Shown: positions 24,516 to 36,060 of the stretch, piece after piece | Layout: the number at the start of each line of letters is the position of its first letter | How positions within the stretch are numbered: the stretch's first letter is position 1 | Assembly: GCF_035917995.1 (NCBI RefSeq) | Contig: NZ_CP109131.1 | Coordinates: 6,138,001-6,202,000, forward strand | Source: Streptosporangium sp. NBC_01755 | GTDB taxonomy: Bacteria > Actinomycetota > Actinomycetes > Streptosporangiales > Streptosporangiaceae | Length of the DNA: 64,000 nucleotides | Direction: 5' to 3' | Notes under the pieces: generated by a model | What the model was told of the DNA's origin: nothing | Seen by the model: only the letters and a program-made list of their open reading frames with translations | The model's database searches: none | Position numbers and translations under genes: made by a program

Positions 24516-25897
24516 GCGCCATCCTGATCGAGAACGTGCACATCGCCCCGGTCGTGGGTCCGGAGATCCCCTCGGGACACATCCACGTCGAGGGTGACCG
24601 GATCGTGGCCCTCGGAGCGGGTCCCGCCCCGGTCGTACCGGGTGCGGCCAGAATCGACGGCACCGGCTGCCTGGCCACCCCCGGCCTGGTCAACACCCAC
24701 CACCACCTCTACCAGTGGGCCTCCCAGGGGCTCGCCCAGGACGCCACGCTGTTCGAGTGGCTGACGGCGCTCTACCAGGTGTGGGCCGCGATGGACGCCG
24801 AGGTGGTGAAGGGCGCGGCGGGCGCGGGGCTGGGCTATCTGGCCCTGTCCGGCTGCACCACCTCCAGCGACCATCACTACATCTTCCCGTCCGGGCGCGG
24901 GGATCTGTTCGCCGCGGAGATCGAGGCGGCCAGGGAGGTCGGGCTCCGCTTCCACCCCGCCCGAGGCTCGATGGACCGGGGTAGGTCGCAGGGTGGCCTG
25001 CCGCCGGACGTGGTGGTCGAACGGCTCGACGAGATCCTCGACGCCACGGCCGAGGCCGTCGACACCTACCACGACCCGTCCTTCTCCTCCAGGCTCCGCG
25101 TCGCGGTCGCCCCCTGCTCGCCGTTCTCCGTCAGTGCCGACCTGATGACCGAGGCCGCCGCGCTGGCCAGGTCCAAGGGGGTACGCCTGCACACGCACCT
25201 TGCCGAGACCCTCGACGAGGAGGAGCACTGCCTGCGGCAGGTCGGGCAGCGCCCGGTCGACTACATGGAGAAGCTCGGCTGGCTCGGCCCGGACGTGTGG
25301 TTCGCCCACGCCGTTCACCTGAGCGACGGCGACATCGACATCTTCGCCCAGACCGGTACCGGCTCCGCGCACTGCCCGAGCTCCAACGGCCGCCTCGGGG
25401 CCGGGATCGCCCGCGTCTCCGAGATGCTCCGCAGGGGCGCGACCGTCGGCCTGGGGGTGGACGGCAGCGCCTCGGCCGAGCTGACCTCGATGTCGGGTGA
25501 GATGCGCCAGGCCCTGCTGTTCCAGCGGGCCAGGTACGGGCCCACCGCGCTCACCGCCCGCCAGGCCCTGGAGATCGCCACCCTGGGCGGGGCGAGAAAC
25601 CTGGGCCGGCAGGAGGAGCTTGGCTCGCTGGAGGTGGGAAAACTCGCCGACATCGCCCTCTGGCGCACCGGGGCCTTCGCCTCCGCGGTCGCCGACCCGG
25701 TCTGTGCCCTGGTCTTCGGCACCCGGCAGCCTCCGCTGGCCCGGTTGCTGGTGGGAGGGGAGACCGTCGTCGAGGACGACGAGTTGCGCACCGTCGCCCA
25801 GGACGAACTCGGCCGCGCCGGTGGCGAGGCGCACCGCCGCCTCATGCGCCTGGCCGCCGAGCAGGGCTTCACCGCGAGCCAGGAGGTCGGCGCCTGA
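24512..25897 (+). CDS. 8-oxoguanine deaminase (amidohydrolase)
   Basis: TTG start at 24512 with AAGGAG 5 nt upstream; 461 residues. It is a metal-dependent amidohydrolase with the NTHHHLYQWASQG metal-binding opening, HTHLAET, HAVHLSDGD and GVDGSASAE motifs of the 8-oxoguanine/hydroxydechloroatrazine deaminase group. It converts 8-oxoguanine (or guanine) to urate (or xanthine), feeding the cluster. Guanine deaminase activity is a possible alternative. Confidence 0.85.
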   Translation: MSAILIENVHIAPVVGPEIPSGHIHVEGDRIVALGAGPAPVVPGAARIDGTGCLATPGLVNTHHHLYQWASQGLAQDATLFEWLTALYQVWAAMDAEVVKGAAGAGLGYLALSGCTTSSDHHYIFPSGRGDLFAAEIEAAREVGLRFHPARGSMDRGRSQGGLPPDVVVERLDEILDATAEAVDTYHDPSFSSRLRVAVAPCSPFSVSADLMTEAAALARSKGVRLHTHLAETLDEEEHCLRQVGQRPVDYMEKLGWLGPDVWFAHAVHLSDGDIDIFAQTGTGSAHCPSSNGRLGAGIARVSEMLRRGATVGLGVDGSASAELTSMSGEMRQALLFQRARYGPTALTARQALEIATLGGARNLGRQEELGSLEVGKLADIALWRTGAFASAVADPVCALVFGTRQPPLARLLVGGETVVEDDELRTVAQDELGRAGGEAHRRLMRLAAEQGFTASQEVGA

Positions 25898-26187
25898 TGT
25901 CCTCCCCAGAGCCGGAGCCCGGGGTCTCCACGCCCGGGAAGACCCGATGAGGAGAGCCCGGAGTCTCCGTGTCCGGCGGGATCACCGGCGGCCGCCGCGG
26001 GTGAGGCAGCGAAGCGTGCGGGTGGTCCCCGCCGCGGCCGGTGGTGTCGCGACCGGACCGGGCGTCGAGGACGCTCAGGGGATGGATGTGATGATTGTTC
26101 TCCGTTTCATCGGGGTCAGGTATCCGGTCCCCGCCGGCTCACACGGGCGGGGGACACGTGCCGCCCATCCGCCATTAGGGGGCAGGG

Positions 26188-27414
26188 TTGTCTGAGTTGT
26201 CGGGACATGTGGTTATCGCCCCGGACAAGTTCAAGGGCTCGCTGACGGCTGCGGAGGTCGCCGAGCGGATCGCCGCGGGTCTCGGGCCCGGCGTCGCCAC
26301 GGTCGCGCTGCCGGTGGCCGACGGCGGTGACGGCACCGTGGACGCGGTCGTGGCCTGCGGGTTCACCCGGGTCGAGGTCGAGGTCACCGGTCCCGTCGGC
26401 GAGCCGGTCCTCGCCTCCTACGCCTGGCGCGACGCCCTCCCGGGTGGGGACGTGGCGACCGCGGTCGTCGAGCTGGCCGAGGCGTCAGGGCTGCGGCGGC
26501 TACCGGCCGCCTCGGGGCCGGTCGTCTCAGCGGCGGGGTCGCTCGCGCACGAGGGCGTCGAGACGGCACCCCTCACCGCGACCAGCCACGGCACCGGCGA
26601 GCTGATCGCCCACGCCGTACGGCGCGGGGCCCGGCGGATCGTGCTCGGCCTCGGCGGCAGCGCCTGCACCGACGGAGGCACGGGCATGATGCGGGCGCTC
26701 GGCGTCCGCTTCCTGGACGCCGACGGGCAGGAGCTCCCGTTCGGCGGAGCCGCCCTCGGCAACCTGGCAAAAATCGATAAATCCGACTTTATCGAGATCG
26801 ATGATGTCGAGTTCGTCGTCGCGGGCGACGTGGACAACCCGCTGCTCGGCACGCACGGAGCCGCCGCCGTGTACGGGCCGCAGAAGGGTGCGAGCCCCGA
26901 CGAGGTGAGGCTGCTCGACGCCGCCCTCGCCAGGCTGGCCGCCGTCGCCGCGCACACCCACGGTCTGGTCGGGGCCGCCGAGCACGACGGCGTCGTCCGT
27001 TCGATGGGCGTGGCCGGGCAGCCGGGCGCCGGTGCCGCCGGGGGAGTGGGCTTCGCCGCGCTGGCCTTCCTGGCGGCCGAATTTCGGCCCGGCATCGACT
27101 ACCTCCTCGACCTGCTCGGATTCCAGGACAGCCTTGAGGGGGCGTGCCTCGTCGTCACCGGTGAGGGCTCGCTCGACGAGCAGACGCTGCGCGGCAAGGC
27201 ACCCGCGGGGGTCGCGAGCGCCGCGGCCAAGGCGGGGGTCCCCGTCGTCGTGGTCTGCGGGCGCCGCGCTCTCGGTGACGAGGAGCTGAGCGCGGCCGGC
27301 ATCACGGCCGCCTACGCGCTCACCGACATCGAGCCCGACCCGGCCGTGTGCATGTCGCAGGCGGGCCCACTGCTGGAACGGCTCGCGCGCACGGTCGCCG
27401 AGAGGCACCTTTGA
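26188..27414 (+). CDS. glxK: Glycerate kinase (glycerate 2-kinase type)
   Basis: TTG start at 26188 behind GGGGCAGGG; 408 residues. It has the GckA/GlxK family motifs APDKFKGSLTA, PVADGGDGTVDA, GLGGSACTDGG and GEGSLDEQT. It phosphorylates D-glycerate made from glyoxylate through tartronate semialdehyde, so it drains the glyoxylate released by allantoin breakdown into glycolysis. About 290 bp of spacer precede it and hold a TTGTTC-like hexamer but no firm promoter. The 3' end is partly duplicated downstream. Confidence 0.9.
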   Translation: MSELSGHVVIAPDKFKGSLTAAEVAERIAAGLGPGVATVALPVADGGDGTVDAVVACGFTRVEVEVTGPVGEPVLASYAWRDALPGGDVATAVVELAEASGLRRLPAASGPVVSAAGSLAHEGVETAPLTATSHGTGELIAHAVRRGARRIVLGLGGSACTDGGTGMMRALGVRFLDADGQELPFGGAALGNLAKIDKSDFIEIDDVEFVVAGDVDNPLLGTHGAAAVYGPQKGASPDEVRLLDAALARLAAVAAHTHGLVGAAEHDGVVRSMGVAGQPGAGAAGGVGFAALAFLAAEFRPGIDYLLDLLGFQDSLEGACLVVTGEGSLDEQTLRGKAPAGVASAAAKAGVPVVVVCGRRALGDEELSAAGITAAYALTDIEPDPAVCMSQAGPLLERLARTVAERHL

Positions 27415-27490
27415 GCACCACTCCGGCACCACTCGGGCACCACTCGGGCACCGCTCGGGCGCACTTTGAGCGCCACTCCGGCGCCGCCCG
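27408..27490. repeat. Repeats after the glycerate kinase stop
   Basis: The stretch around the stop (CTTTGAGCACCACTCCGGC) recurs 55 bp later as CTTTGAGCGCCACTCCGGC, and between them a 12-bp ACCACTCGGGC-type unit is repeated three times. Non-coding. Confidence 0.7.
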
Positions 27491-27594
27491 GGCGCGGCGG
27501 GGACGGGAAGGGGGCACGGGGCCGATGAGCGTGTGGGGTCCGGGCGCTCAGGCCGGCGCGTTCCGCGGTGAGAAGCAGGCAGGACGGAGAGCCG

Positions 27595-28923
27595 ATGAGT
27601 GCGAGGGCTGAGGACGTGCCGGATCTGGTCATCCGGTCCCGCCGGGCCGTGCTGCCCGGAGGAGAGGGCCCGGCGGTCGTCGCCGTACGGGACGGGAAGA
27701 TCGTCGGGGTGCGCGCCCACGACGCGGAGCTGAACGACGCCGAGCTGAATGCCGCTGAGCAGGTCGACCTCGGCGACGTCGCGCTGCTGCCGGGCCTCGT
27801 CGACACCCATGTGCACGTCAACGAGCCCGGCCGGACCCACTGGGAGGGTTTCGCCTCCGCCACCCGGGCCGCCGCGGCGGGCGGGGTGACCACGATCGTG
27901 GACATGCCGCTCAACTCGCTGCCGCCGACCGTGAACGTGGACGCCCTGGCCGTGAAGAGGAACGCCGCGGAGGGGCAGTGCGCGGTGGACGTCGCCTTCT
28001 GGGGCGGGGCGATCCCCGGCAACGTCGGGGACCTGAGGGCGCTGCACGAGGCGGGTGTGCGCGGGTTCAAGTGCTTCCTGTCCCCGTCGGGTGTGGAGGA
28101 GTTCCCGCCGCTGGACACGGACGGGCTGCGGGCGGCCATGGTGGAGATCGCCTCCTTTGACGGCCTGCTGGTCGTCCACGCCGAGGATCCCGCGCTGCTC
28201 GCCGACCCGGTGGGGCCGCGATACCCGGAGTTCCTCGACTCCCGCCCCGGAGAGGCCGAGCGCCGTGCCGTCGAGCGGGTCGCCGCGCTGGCGGAGGAGA
28301 CCGGGGTGCGGGCGCACATCCTGCACGTGTCGTCCGCGCTCTGCCTGGAACCGCTGGCCAGGGCCAGGCGGGAGGGGATCAGGCTCACCGCGGAGACCTG
28401 CCCGCACTACCTCACACTGGTGGCCGAGGAGGTGCCCGAGGGCGCCACCCAGTTCAAGTGCTGCCCGCCGATCCGTGCCGCGGCCAACCGCGACGAGCTG
28501 TGGCGCGGGCTCGCCGACGGGGTGCTCGGCTGCGTTGTCTCCGACCACTCGCCCTCCACCCCCGACCTGAAGGTGCCCGACTTCGCCGCCGCCTGGGGCG
28601 GGATCTCCTCCCTCCAGCTCGGCCTGACCGCGATCTGGACCGAGGCGGCGCGGCGCGGGCACGGCCTGGGCGACGTGGTGCGCTGGATGGCCACCCGCCC
28701 GGCCGAGCTGGCCGGGCTGCACGGCAAGGGCGCCATCGTCGAGGGCGCCGACGCGGACCTGGTCGCCTTCGACACCGACGCCGTCCACACCGTGGACGTC
28801 TCCAGGCTGCACCACAGGAATCCGGTCACGCCCTATCACGGCAGGACGCTCACGGGTGTGGTCCGTACGACCTGGCTGCGCGGCCGGACCGTGGGGAAGG
28901 AGTCCAGGGGCGTCCTCCGGTAG
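27595..28923 (+). CDS. allB: Allantoinase
   Basis: ATG 27595 follows GGAGA at 5 nt; 442 residues. It is a cyclic amidohydrolase with a DTHVHVNEPGRTHWEG metal site, carboxylated Lys in GFKCFLSPSG, and HAEDP, LHVSS and VSDHSPST. It opens the hydantoin ring of allantoin to allantoate. A short repeated motif (AELN-DAELN) near residue 43-53 comes from a small DNA duplication. It is followed by allantoicase. Confidence 0.92.
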   Translation: MSARAEDVPDLVIRSRRAVLPGGEGPAVVAVRDGKIVGVRAHDAELNDAELNAAEQVDLGDVALLPGLVDTHVHVNEPGRTHWEGFASATRAAAAGGVTTIVDMPLNSLPPTVNVDALAVKRNAAEGQCAVDVAFWGGAIPGNVGDLRALHEAGVRGFKCFLSPSGVEEFPPLDTDGLRAAMVEIASFDGLLVVHAEDPALLADPVGPRYPEFLDSRPGEAERRAVERVAALAEETGVRAHILHVSSALCLEPLARARREGIRLTAETCPHYLTLVAEEVPEGATQFKCCPPIRAAANRDELWRGLADGVLGCVVSDHSPSTPDLKVPDFAAAWGGISSLQLGLTAIWTEAARRGHGLGDVVRWMATRPAELAGLHGKGAIVEGADADLVAFDTDAVHTVDVSRLHHRNPVTPYHGRTLTGVVRTTWLRGRTVGKESRGVLR

Positions 28924-28935
28924 CCGGCCCTCCCA

Positions 28936-28997
28936 CAGCACGATCCGGGCGGCCGAGTCCGCTCCTCAGCACGATCCGGGCGGCCGAGTCCGCTCCT
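28936..28997. repeat. 31-bp perfect tandem duplication after allB
   Basis: Units 28936-28966 and 28967-28997 are identical. They start 12 bp after the allB stop and end 19 bp before the allantoicase start. Confidence 0.88.
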
Positions 28998-29016
28998 CGC
29001 GAGAAAGGTTCTCTCC

Positions 29017-29970
29017 TTGACCGAGTTCACCGCACTGCCCGACCTCGCCCTGCGCACCCTCGGCGGCTCGGTGATCTCGGCCAACGACGAGTCCTTCGCC
29101 GAGAGGGAGAGCCTCATCCGGCCGGGCCGCCCCGGCTTCCGGCCGCACACCTTCGGCGCCAAGGGGCAGGTCTACGACGGCTGGGAGACCCGCAGGCGGC
29201 GCGAGCCCGGCCACGACTGGGCACTGGTCCGGCTCGGCATGCCCGGGGTGGTCCGGGGGGTCGTGATCGACACCGCCTGGTTCAAGGGCAACTACCCGCC
29301 ACACGCATCCGTAGAGGGGGCCGAGGTCGAGGGCTACCCGACGGTCGCCGAGCTGGAGGCGGCCCACTGGGTGGAGATCGTACCCAGGAGCGACCTCAAT
29401 GGGGACGCCGAGCACTTCTTCGAGGTGTCCGGCGAGCACCGCTACACCCACGTGCGGCTGAACATGTTCCCCGACGGGGGCATCGCCCGGCTGCGGGTGC
29501 ACGGCGAGGTCAGGCCCGACCTGTCGGTGTACGAGGGACTCGGCCTGGACCTGGCCGCGCTGGAGAACGGCGCGCTCGTCACCGCCTGCTCCAACGAGTT
29601 CTACTCCTCGCCCAACAACGCCATCTTTCCTGGCCTCGCCCGCCACCAGGCCGAGGGCTGGGAGACCGCCCGCCGCCGCGACGGTGGCAACGACTGGCTG
29701 GTGATCCGCCTGGCGGGTCCCGGGATCGTCAGGCTCGCCGAGATCGACACCACCAACCTGGTGTTCAACGCTCCCGCCGAGGTCTCCGTCACGGGCAGCA
29801 CGGACGGCGCCACCTGGTTCCCGCTGCTGCCCAGGACCCGCCTGCTGCCCGACACCCGGCACCGCTTCCGCATCACCGACGCGCCCGAGGCCGGGTACGC
29901 CAGGGTGGACATCCACCCCGACGGCGGCCTCGCCAGGATCCGCCTGCACGGTCTCCTCAGCGGAGGCTGA
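29017..29970 (+). CDS. alc: Allantoicase
   Basis: TTG start at 29017 with GAGAAAGG upstream; 317 residues. It shows the two-fold repeated jelly-roll of allantoicases: each half has a DGWETRRRR or EGWETARRRDGGNDW motif and a DT-strand followed by NY or TTNL, then a HVRLNMFPDGG or RVDIHPDGG ending. It splits allantoate into ureidoglycolate and urea. No ureidoglycolate lyase or urease gene lies in the window, so later steps are encoded elsewhere. Confidence 0.93.
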   Translation: MTEFTALPDLALRTLGGSVISANDESFAERESLIRPGRPGFRPHTFGAKGQVYDGWETRRRREPGHDWALVRLGMPGVVRGVVIDTAWFKGNYPPHASVEGAEVEGYPTVAELEAAHWVEIVPRSDLNGDAEHFFEVSGEHRYTHVRLNMFPDGGIARLRVHGEVRPDLSVYEGLGLDLAALENGALVTACSNEFYSSPNNAIFPGLARHQAEGWETARRRDGGNDWLVIRLAGPGIVRLAEIDTTNLVFNAPAEVSVTGSTDGATWFPLLPRTRLLPDTRHRFRITDAPEAGYARVDIHPDGGLARIRLHGLLSGG

Positions 29971-29993
29971 GCACGCGGAACGCGGAGGTTCCC

Positions 29994-30011
29994 CCCGGCG
30001 TGGGCGCCGGG
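29994..30011. terminator. Short hairpin between convergent allantoicase and kinase genes
   Basis: CCCGGCG (29994-30000) and CGCCGGG (30005-30011) form a perfect stem with a 4-nt loop between two converging genes. Confidence 0.45.
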
Positions 30012-30031
30012 CGCCGAACCCGTCCCGGCCG

Positions 30032-31969
30032 TCAGTACCAGATGGTGACCTCGGTGCCGGGCGGGACCGCCTGGCCGGCCGGCGGGACCTGGGCCAGCAC
30101 CGTGCCCTTGCCCAGGGTCCGCCTCAGCTTCACCGTGACCCCCGCGGCGCGCAGCTCGTCGCGCGCAGCCCTGAAGTCCTTGAAGACGATGTTCGGGATC
30201 ACCACGACGTTTCCGCCGTCGCCGGGAGGTGCCTCACCGTTGTTCTCCCAGGGCCAGTGCCACTCGGCGGCGCACTGCGAAAGGGTCAGCCGGACCACGG
30301 CGCCCTTGTCGACCTCGGCCTTGGGCTGAGGATCCTGGGCGATGACCGTGCACGGCTGGGCGGCGTCGGTCTGCTCGACGAACTCGGGGGCGAATCCGGC
30401 CCCGCGCAGCACCCCGTCGGCCTGGTCGCGGGGCATGCCCCTGACGTCCGGCATGAGCAGGCCCGCGCTCACGACCAGGTCGACCTTGCTGCCCTCCTTG
30501 ACCGGGTTCCCCACGGCGGGGACGGTCCGCATCACCTGGCCGCGCGGCACGGTCTCGCTGGGCTGCTTCCTGACCTTGCCGACGAGGAGCGAGGCCTCCG
30601 CCAGCCTGCTCCTGGCCTGAGGGTCGGTCATGCCCACCACGTTGGGCACCGCGACCCGCTTGGGGCCGGCCGAGGCGATCAGGGTCAGCTTGCTCCCCGG
30701 TTCGGCCTCGGTGCCCGCCACGGGGTCGGTACTGAGCACGTTGCCCTTGGGCACCTTCTCGTCGTGCTTGGGCTCGCCCTCCTCGACGGTGAAGCCGCGC
30801 TGCCTGGCCTCGCTGGTGGCGACCGTGATGTTCTTGCCCACCAGGGTGGAGGGCACCACGATGGTGGTGTTCTGCGAGAACAGCCAGCCGGTCACCCCCA
30901 CCGCGATCACCATGACCACGGCCAGCGCGAGCAGGAACCAGCGGGCGCCGGACATCTTGCGCGCCTTGGGAGCGGGCGGGGGCTGATCGCCCACCGGGCT
31001 GGTGAGCAGTTCGACGCGGGGCTGGATCAGCGTGTGGTTGGCCGGGGCGGGCGGCGCGGACACGACCGTCTCGTGGGCGTGCGGCGGCCCGACGGGGACG
31101 GACTGCACCGGGCCGCTCTCCCTGGGCAGCATCCGGTGCGCGTCGACGGCGGCGACCAGCAGCGCGGTGGCGTCCGCGGGACGGCTCGCGGGATCGCGGG
31201 CCGTCGCCCTGGCCACCAGGGTGTCGAGCAGCGGGGAAGAGCCGGGGAGCAGCGCGGAGGGTACGGGCACCGTGTCGTGCACGTGCCGGTAGGCCACCGA
31301 CATCGGGGTGTCGCCCTCGTACGGCTGGCGGCCGGTCAGGAGCTCGAACAGCATGATGCCGGCCGCGTAGACGTCGCTGCGGGCGTCGGCGGCCCCTGCG
31401 GTCACCTGCTCGGGGGACATGTAGCCGATGGTGCCGATCATGACACCGGTGCGCGTCTGGTTGGTCGCCTCGATCGCGCGGGCCAGGCCGAAGTCCACCA
31501 CCTTGACCCGGCCGTCGTCGGCGAGCAGCACGTTCTCCGGTTTGACGTCCCGGTGGACCAGGCCCGACTGGTGGGCGGCGCCCAGCGCGGCGAGCACCGG
31601 GATCATGACTTCCAGTGCCTCGCGGGCGGGCAGCCTACCCCGCTCGCGGAGTACGTCGCGCAGGGTCCGGCCCGGCACGTACTCCATCGAGAGGTAGACG
31701 TTGTCACCGTCCGTGCCCTGGTCGAAGACGTGCACCACGTTGGGATGCGACAGGCTCGCCACTGATTTGGCCTCGCCGATGAAGCGCCGTACGAAGGCGG
31801 GGTCCTCGGCGAGAGAGCGGTGCATCACCTTCACGGCGACTGTGCGGTCGAGCCGGATGTCCAGGGCCAGATAGACGGTCGCCATCCCGCCCCGGGCGAT
31901 CCGGGACTCGACGCGGTAACGCCCGTCGAGGAGTTTCCCGACCAGGGGGTCCGTAAGCGTCGTGTCCAC
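30032..31969 (-). CDS. pknL: PASTA-domain serine/threonine protein kinase (PknL/PknB type)
   Basis: GTG start; 645 residues. The Hanks-type kinase domain (about 15-275) is complete: glycine loop GGMATVY, VAVKVM Lys, HRDVKPEN, DFGLA and APE-equivalent SPE. A juxtamembrane Pro-rich linker, one membrane helix (about 340-362) and four extracellular PASTA repeats follow, which bind peptidoglycan fragments in relatives. It phosphorylates cytosolic targets in response to cell-wall state. The nearby Rv2175c-like gene matches the known PknL substrate pairing of mycobacteria, which suggests PknL identity; mycobacterial PknL itself lacks PASTA repeats, so the name is provisional. Confidence 0.85.
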   Translation of the reverse strand: MDTTLTDPLVGKLLDGRYRVESRIARGGMATVYLALDIRLDRTVAVKVMHRSLAEDPAFVRRFIGEAKSVASLSHPNVVHVFDQGTDGDNVYLSMEYVPGRTLRDVLRERGRLPAREALEVMIPVLAALGAAHQSGLVHRDVKPENVLLADDGRVKVVDFGLARAIEATNQTRTGVMIGTIGYMSPEQVTAGAADARSDVYAAGIMLFELLTGRQPYEGDTPMSVAYRHVHDTVPVPSALLPGSSPLLDTLVARATARDPASRPADATALLVAAVDAHRMLPRESGPVQSVPVGPPHAHETVVSAPPAPANHTLIQPRVELLTSPVGDQPPPAPKARKMSGARWFLLALAVVMVIAVGVTGWLFSQNTTIVVPSTLVGKNITVATSEARQRGFTVEEGEPKHDEKVPKGNVLSTDPVAGTEAEPGSKLTLIASAGPKRVAVPNVVGMTDPQARSRLAEASLLVGKVRKQPSETVPRGQVMRTVPAVGNPVKEGSKVDLVVSAGLLMPDVRGMPRDQADGVLRGAGFAPEFVEQTDAAQPCTVIAQDPQPKAEVDKGAVVRLTLSQCAAEWHWPWENNGEAPPGDGGNVVVIPNIVFKDFRAARDELRAAGVTVKLRRTLGKGTVLAQVPPAGQAVPPGTEVTIWY

Positions 31970-32044
31970 GTGGCCGAGTTTACGGGCGATTTGACGCCGG
32001 CAGGATCCATGAATCCCAAACCGATGCCGAGACGTGGTCGTTTT

Positions 32045-34142
<2,098 letters not shown>

Positions 34143-34153
34143 AAGTGCTCCGC

Positions 34154-34345
34154 TCCCTTCGCCGGCATGACCCGGATCAGGTTCGTGGCGGTCGAGGGCC
34201 CGCTCGCGGTCGCCTCCGGACCTCGCTCGCCTCGTGCCGTGCGGATTTCCTCCTCGCACACCACCTGGCTCGCGCAGGGTCCTTCGTCGTCCCGCGGCCC
34301 TCCTCTCAGCCCGGTGCGTTCCGGGCTCCCGCGCGTCTTCCCTTC
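34154..34345 (-). promoter_or_regulatory. TPP riboswitch (THI element)
   Basis: On the minus strand the 5' part has the GGGCTGAGAGG pyrimidine-sensing segment (plus about 34300-34340). The 3' part has the conserved ACCTGATCCGGGTCATGCCGG then CGAAGGGA (plus 34154-34184). The segment between them, about 110 nt, is much longer than in a minimal THI box and would form an extended P3 arm. It sits 12 bp before thiO and should switch off thiO-thiS-thiG when thiamine pyrophosphate is plentiful, probably by hiding the ribosome site. Confidence 0.92.
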
Positions 34346-34456
34346 ACCCTAGTGGGTCCGGCAACACGCCTAGAGCGTCAGATGTGAGGTAAATACCATT
34401 TTCGTTATCAACGACCGTTGGTAGGAGTACGGTGCTGACGCTTATGGTCAGGAAGT

Positions 34457-35635
34457 GTGAATCATGTCGTAGTGGTAGGCGCCGGCTTGGCCGGTGTACG
34501 CAGCGTCGAGGCGTTACGGGCCCGCGGGTTCGGCGGCAGGATCACGCTGATCGGGGAGGAGCGGCACAGACCATACGATCGTCCACCCCTGTCCAAGGGG
34601 GTGCTGCTCGGCGAGACCGACTCCACAGTCGTCGACTCCGACCTCGACGCGCTTGAGGTCGACTTCCACGCGGGTGTCTCCGCCAAGGGGCTCCACCCCG
34701 GAGTGGTCGAGACCACCGAGGGCGAGCTGGCCTACGAGGGCCTGGTCATCGCCACCGGCGCGCGCCCGATCCGGCTGCGCGGGGACGGCCCCCAGCACGT
34801 GGTGCGCACCATCGACGACGCGCTCCGGCTGCGTTCCCTGCTCGGCAGGGGGACGAGGGTCGCCGTGATCGGCGCGGGCTGGATCGGCGCCGAGGTGGCC
34901 ACCGCCGCTCGCAAGGCGGGGTGCGTCGTGACCGTCGTCGAGGCCGCGGCCACCCCGCTGTCCACCGCGCTCGGCCAGGTCGGTGCCTACACCGCCCCCT
35001 GGTACGCGGAGGCGGGCGTCGACCTGCGCCTGGGCACCATGGTCGCCTCGGTCGAGCACGGGGGGCTCATCCTGGCCGACGGCTCCGCGGTCGAGGCCGA
35101 CGTGGTCGTCACGGGTGTCGGCGTGCGGCCCGCGACCGAGTGGCTGGCCGGCTCCGGCATCAGGCTCGACAACGGCGTGGTCACCGACGAGCACCTGCGC
35201 ACCTCGCTGCCCGGCGTGGTCGCCGTGGGCGACTGCGCGGCCTGGTGGTCGCGCCGCTACGGCGTGCGCCTCCGCGTCGAGCACTGGGACACCGCCCTGG
35301 GCGCCCCGGACGTGGCCGCGGCCACGCTCGTCGGCGACGTCGCCGTCTACGACCCGGTCCCCTACTTCTGGTCCGAGCAGTTCGGCCACATGGTCCAGTA
35401 CGCCGGGCACCACGACGGCGCCCGCCTGATCCGGCGCGGAGACCCGGCGGCCGAGGGAAAGCCCGGGTGGGCGGTGTGCTGGGTGACCGAAGACGACCGG
35501 CTCGCCGCGCTCCTGTCGGTCAACCGTCCCCGCGACCTCGTCCAGGGGCGCCGCCTCATCGAGGGCGGACGGCGCCTCGATGTCAATCGCCTCGCCGACC
35601 CTGCGATAGCGTTGCGCGACTGTACGGTGGCGTAA
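34457..35635 (+). CDS. FAD/NAD(P)-dependent oxidoreductase, ferredoxin-reductase type
   Basis: GTG start; 392 residues. It has two Rossmann motifs (GAGLAGVRSVEALR for FAD near residue 7; GAGWIGAEVA for NAD(P) near 140), GVGVRPATEWL and VGDCAAW, then the C-terminal reductase domain. It resembles putidaredoxin/rhodocoxin reductases that pass electrons from NADH to a ferredoxin for P450s or dioxygenases. No ferredoxin or P450 gene is nearby, so the partner is unknown. It is divergent from the thiamine operon. Confidence 0.85.
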   Translation: MNHVVVVGAGLAGVRSVEALRARGFGGRITLIGEERHRPYDRPPLSKGVLLGETDSTVVDSDLDALEVDFHAGVSAKGLHPGVVETTEGELAYEGLVIATGARPIRLRGDGPQHVVRTIDDALRLRSLLGRGTRVAVIGAGWIGAEVATAARKAGCVVTVVEAAATPLSTALGQVGAYTAPWYAEAGVDLRLGTMVASVEHGGLILADGSAVEADVVVTGVGVRPATEWLAGSGIRLDNGVVTDEHLRTSLPGVVAVGDCAAWWSRRYGVRLRVEHWDTALGAPDVAAATLVGDVAVYDPVPYFWSEQFGHMVQYAGHHDGARLIRRGDPAAEGKPGWAVCWVTEDDRLAALLSVNRPRDLVQGRRLIEGGRRLDVNRLADPAIALRDCTVA

Positions 35636-35685
35636 CCTCGCCGCCAGGTGTTTGGCGAAGGGCTCGATGTGGTAGTGGTGGATTC

Positions 35686-36060
35686 GTGACGCTTTCTGTT
35701 GCGCAGATCGACCGGGAGACCGACCAGTTGGTGGGCGAGTGGCTCACCCTGACCGAGGTTGCCAGGAGGCTCAACCTGAGCGCCGGTCGCGCCAAGCAAC
35801 TTCTCAAGGACCGCAAGCTCATCGGAGTGCGCAGGGGCGGTGGTGAGCCACAGGTCCCTGCGGCCTTCCTCGCCGGCGCGGACGTCGTCAAGGGGCTGCC
35901 GGGCACTCTCACGGTGCTCCTCGACGCCGGATACGACGACGTCGAGTCGCTCCGCTGGCTTTTCACCCCCGACGACACGTTGCCGGGCTCGCCGGTCGAC
36001 GCGATCGTGGCGGGCCGCCACACGGAAGTGAAGAGACGTGCCCAAGCCCTCGGTTTCTGA
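35686..36060 (+). CDS. Rv2175c-family DNA-binding protein
   Basis: GTG 35686; 124 residues. It has a winged-helix/MerR-like helix-turn-helix in the middle ([20 protein letters not shown]) and the family's C-terminal domain ([12 protein letters not shown]). In M. tuberculosis, Rv2175c binds DNA and loses binding when phosphorylated by PknL on an N-terminal Thr; Thr residues are present near the start here (VTLS, ETD). The PASTA kinase gene lies 3.7 kb away, on the other side of the thiamine genes. It overlaps thiE by 23 bp. Confidence 0.85.
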   Translation: MTLSVAQIDRETDQLVGEWLTLTEVARRLNLSAGRAKQLLKDRKLIGVRRGGGEPQVPAAFLAGADVVKGLPGTLTVLLDAGYDDVESLRWLFTPDDTLPGSPVDAIVAGRHTEVKRRAQALGF

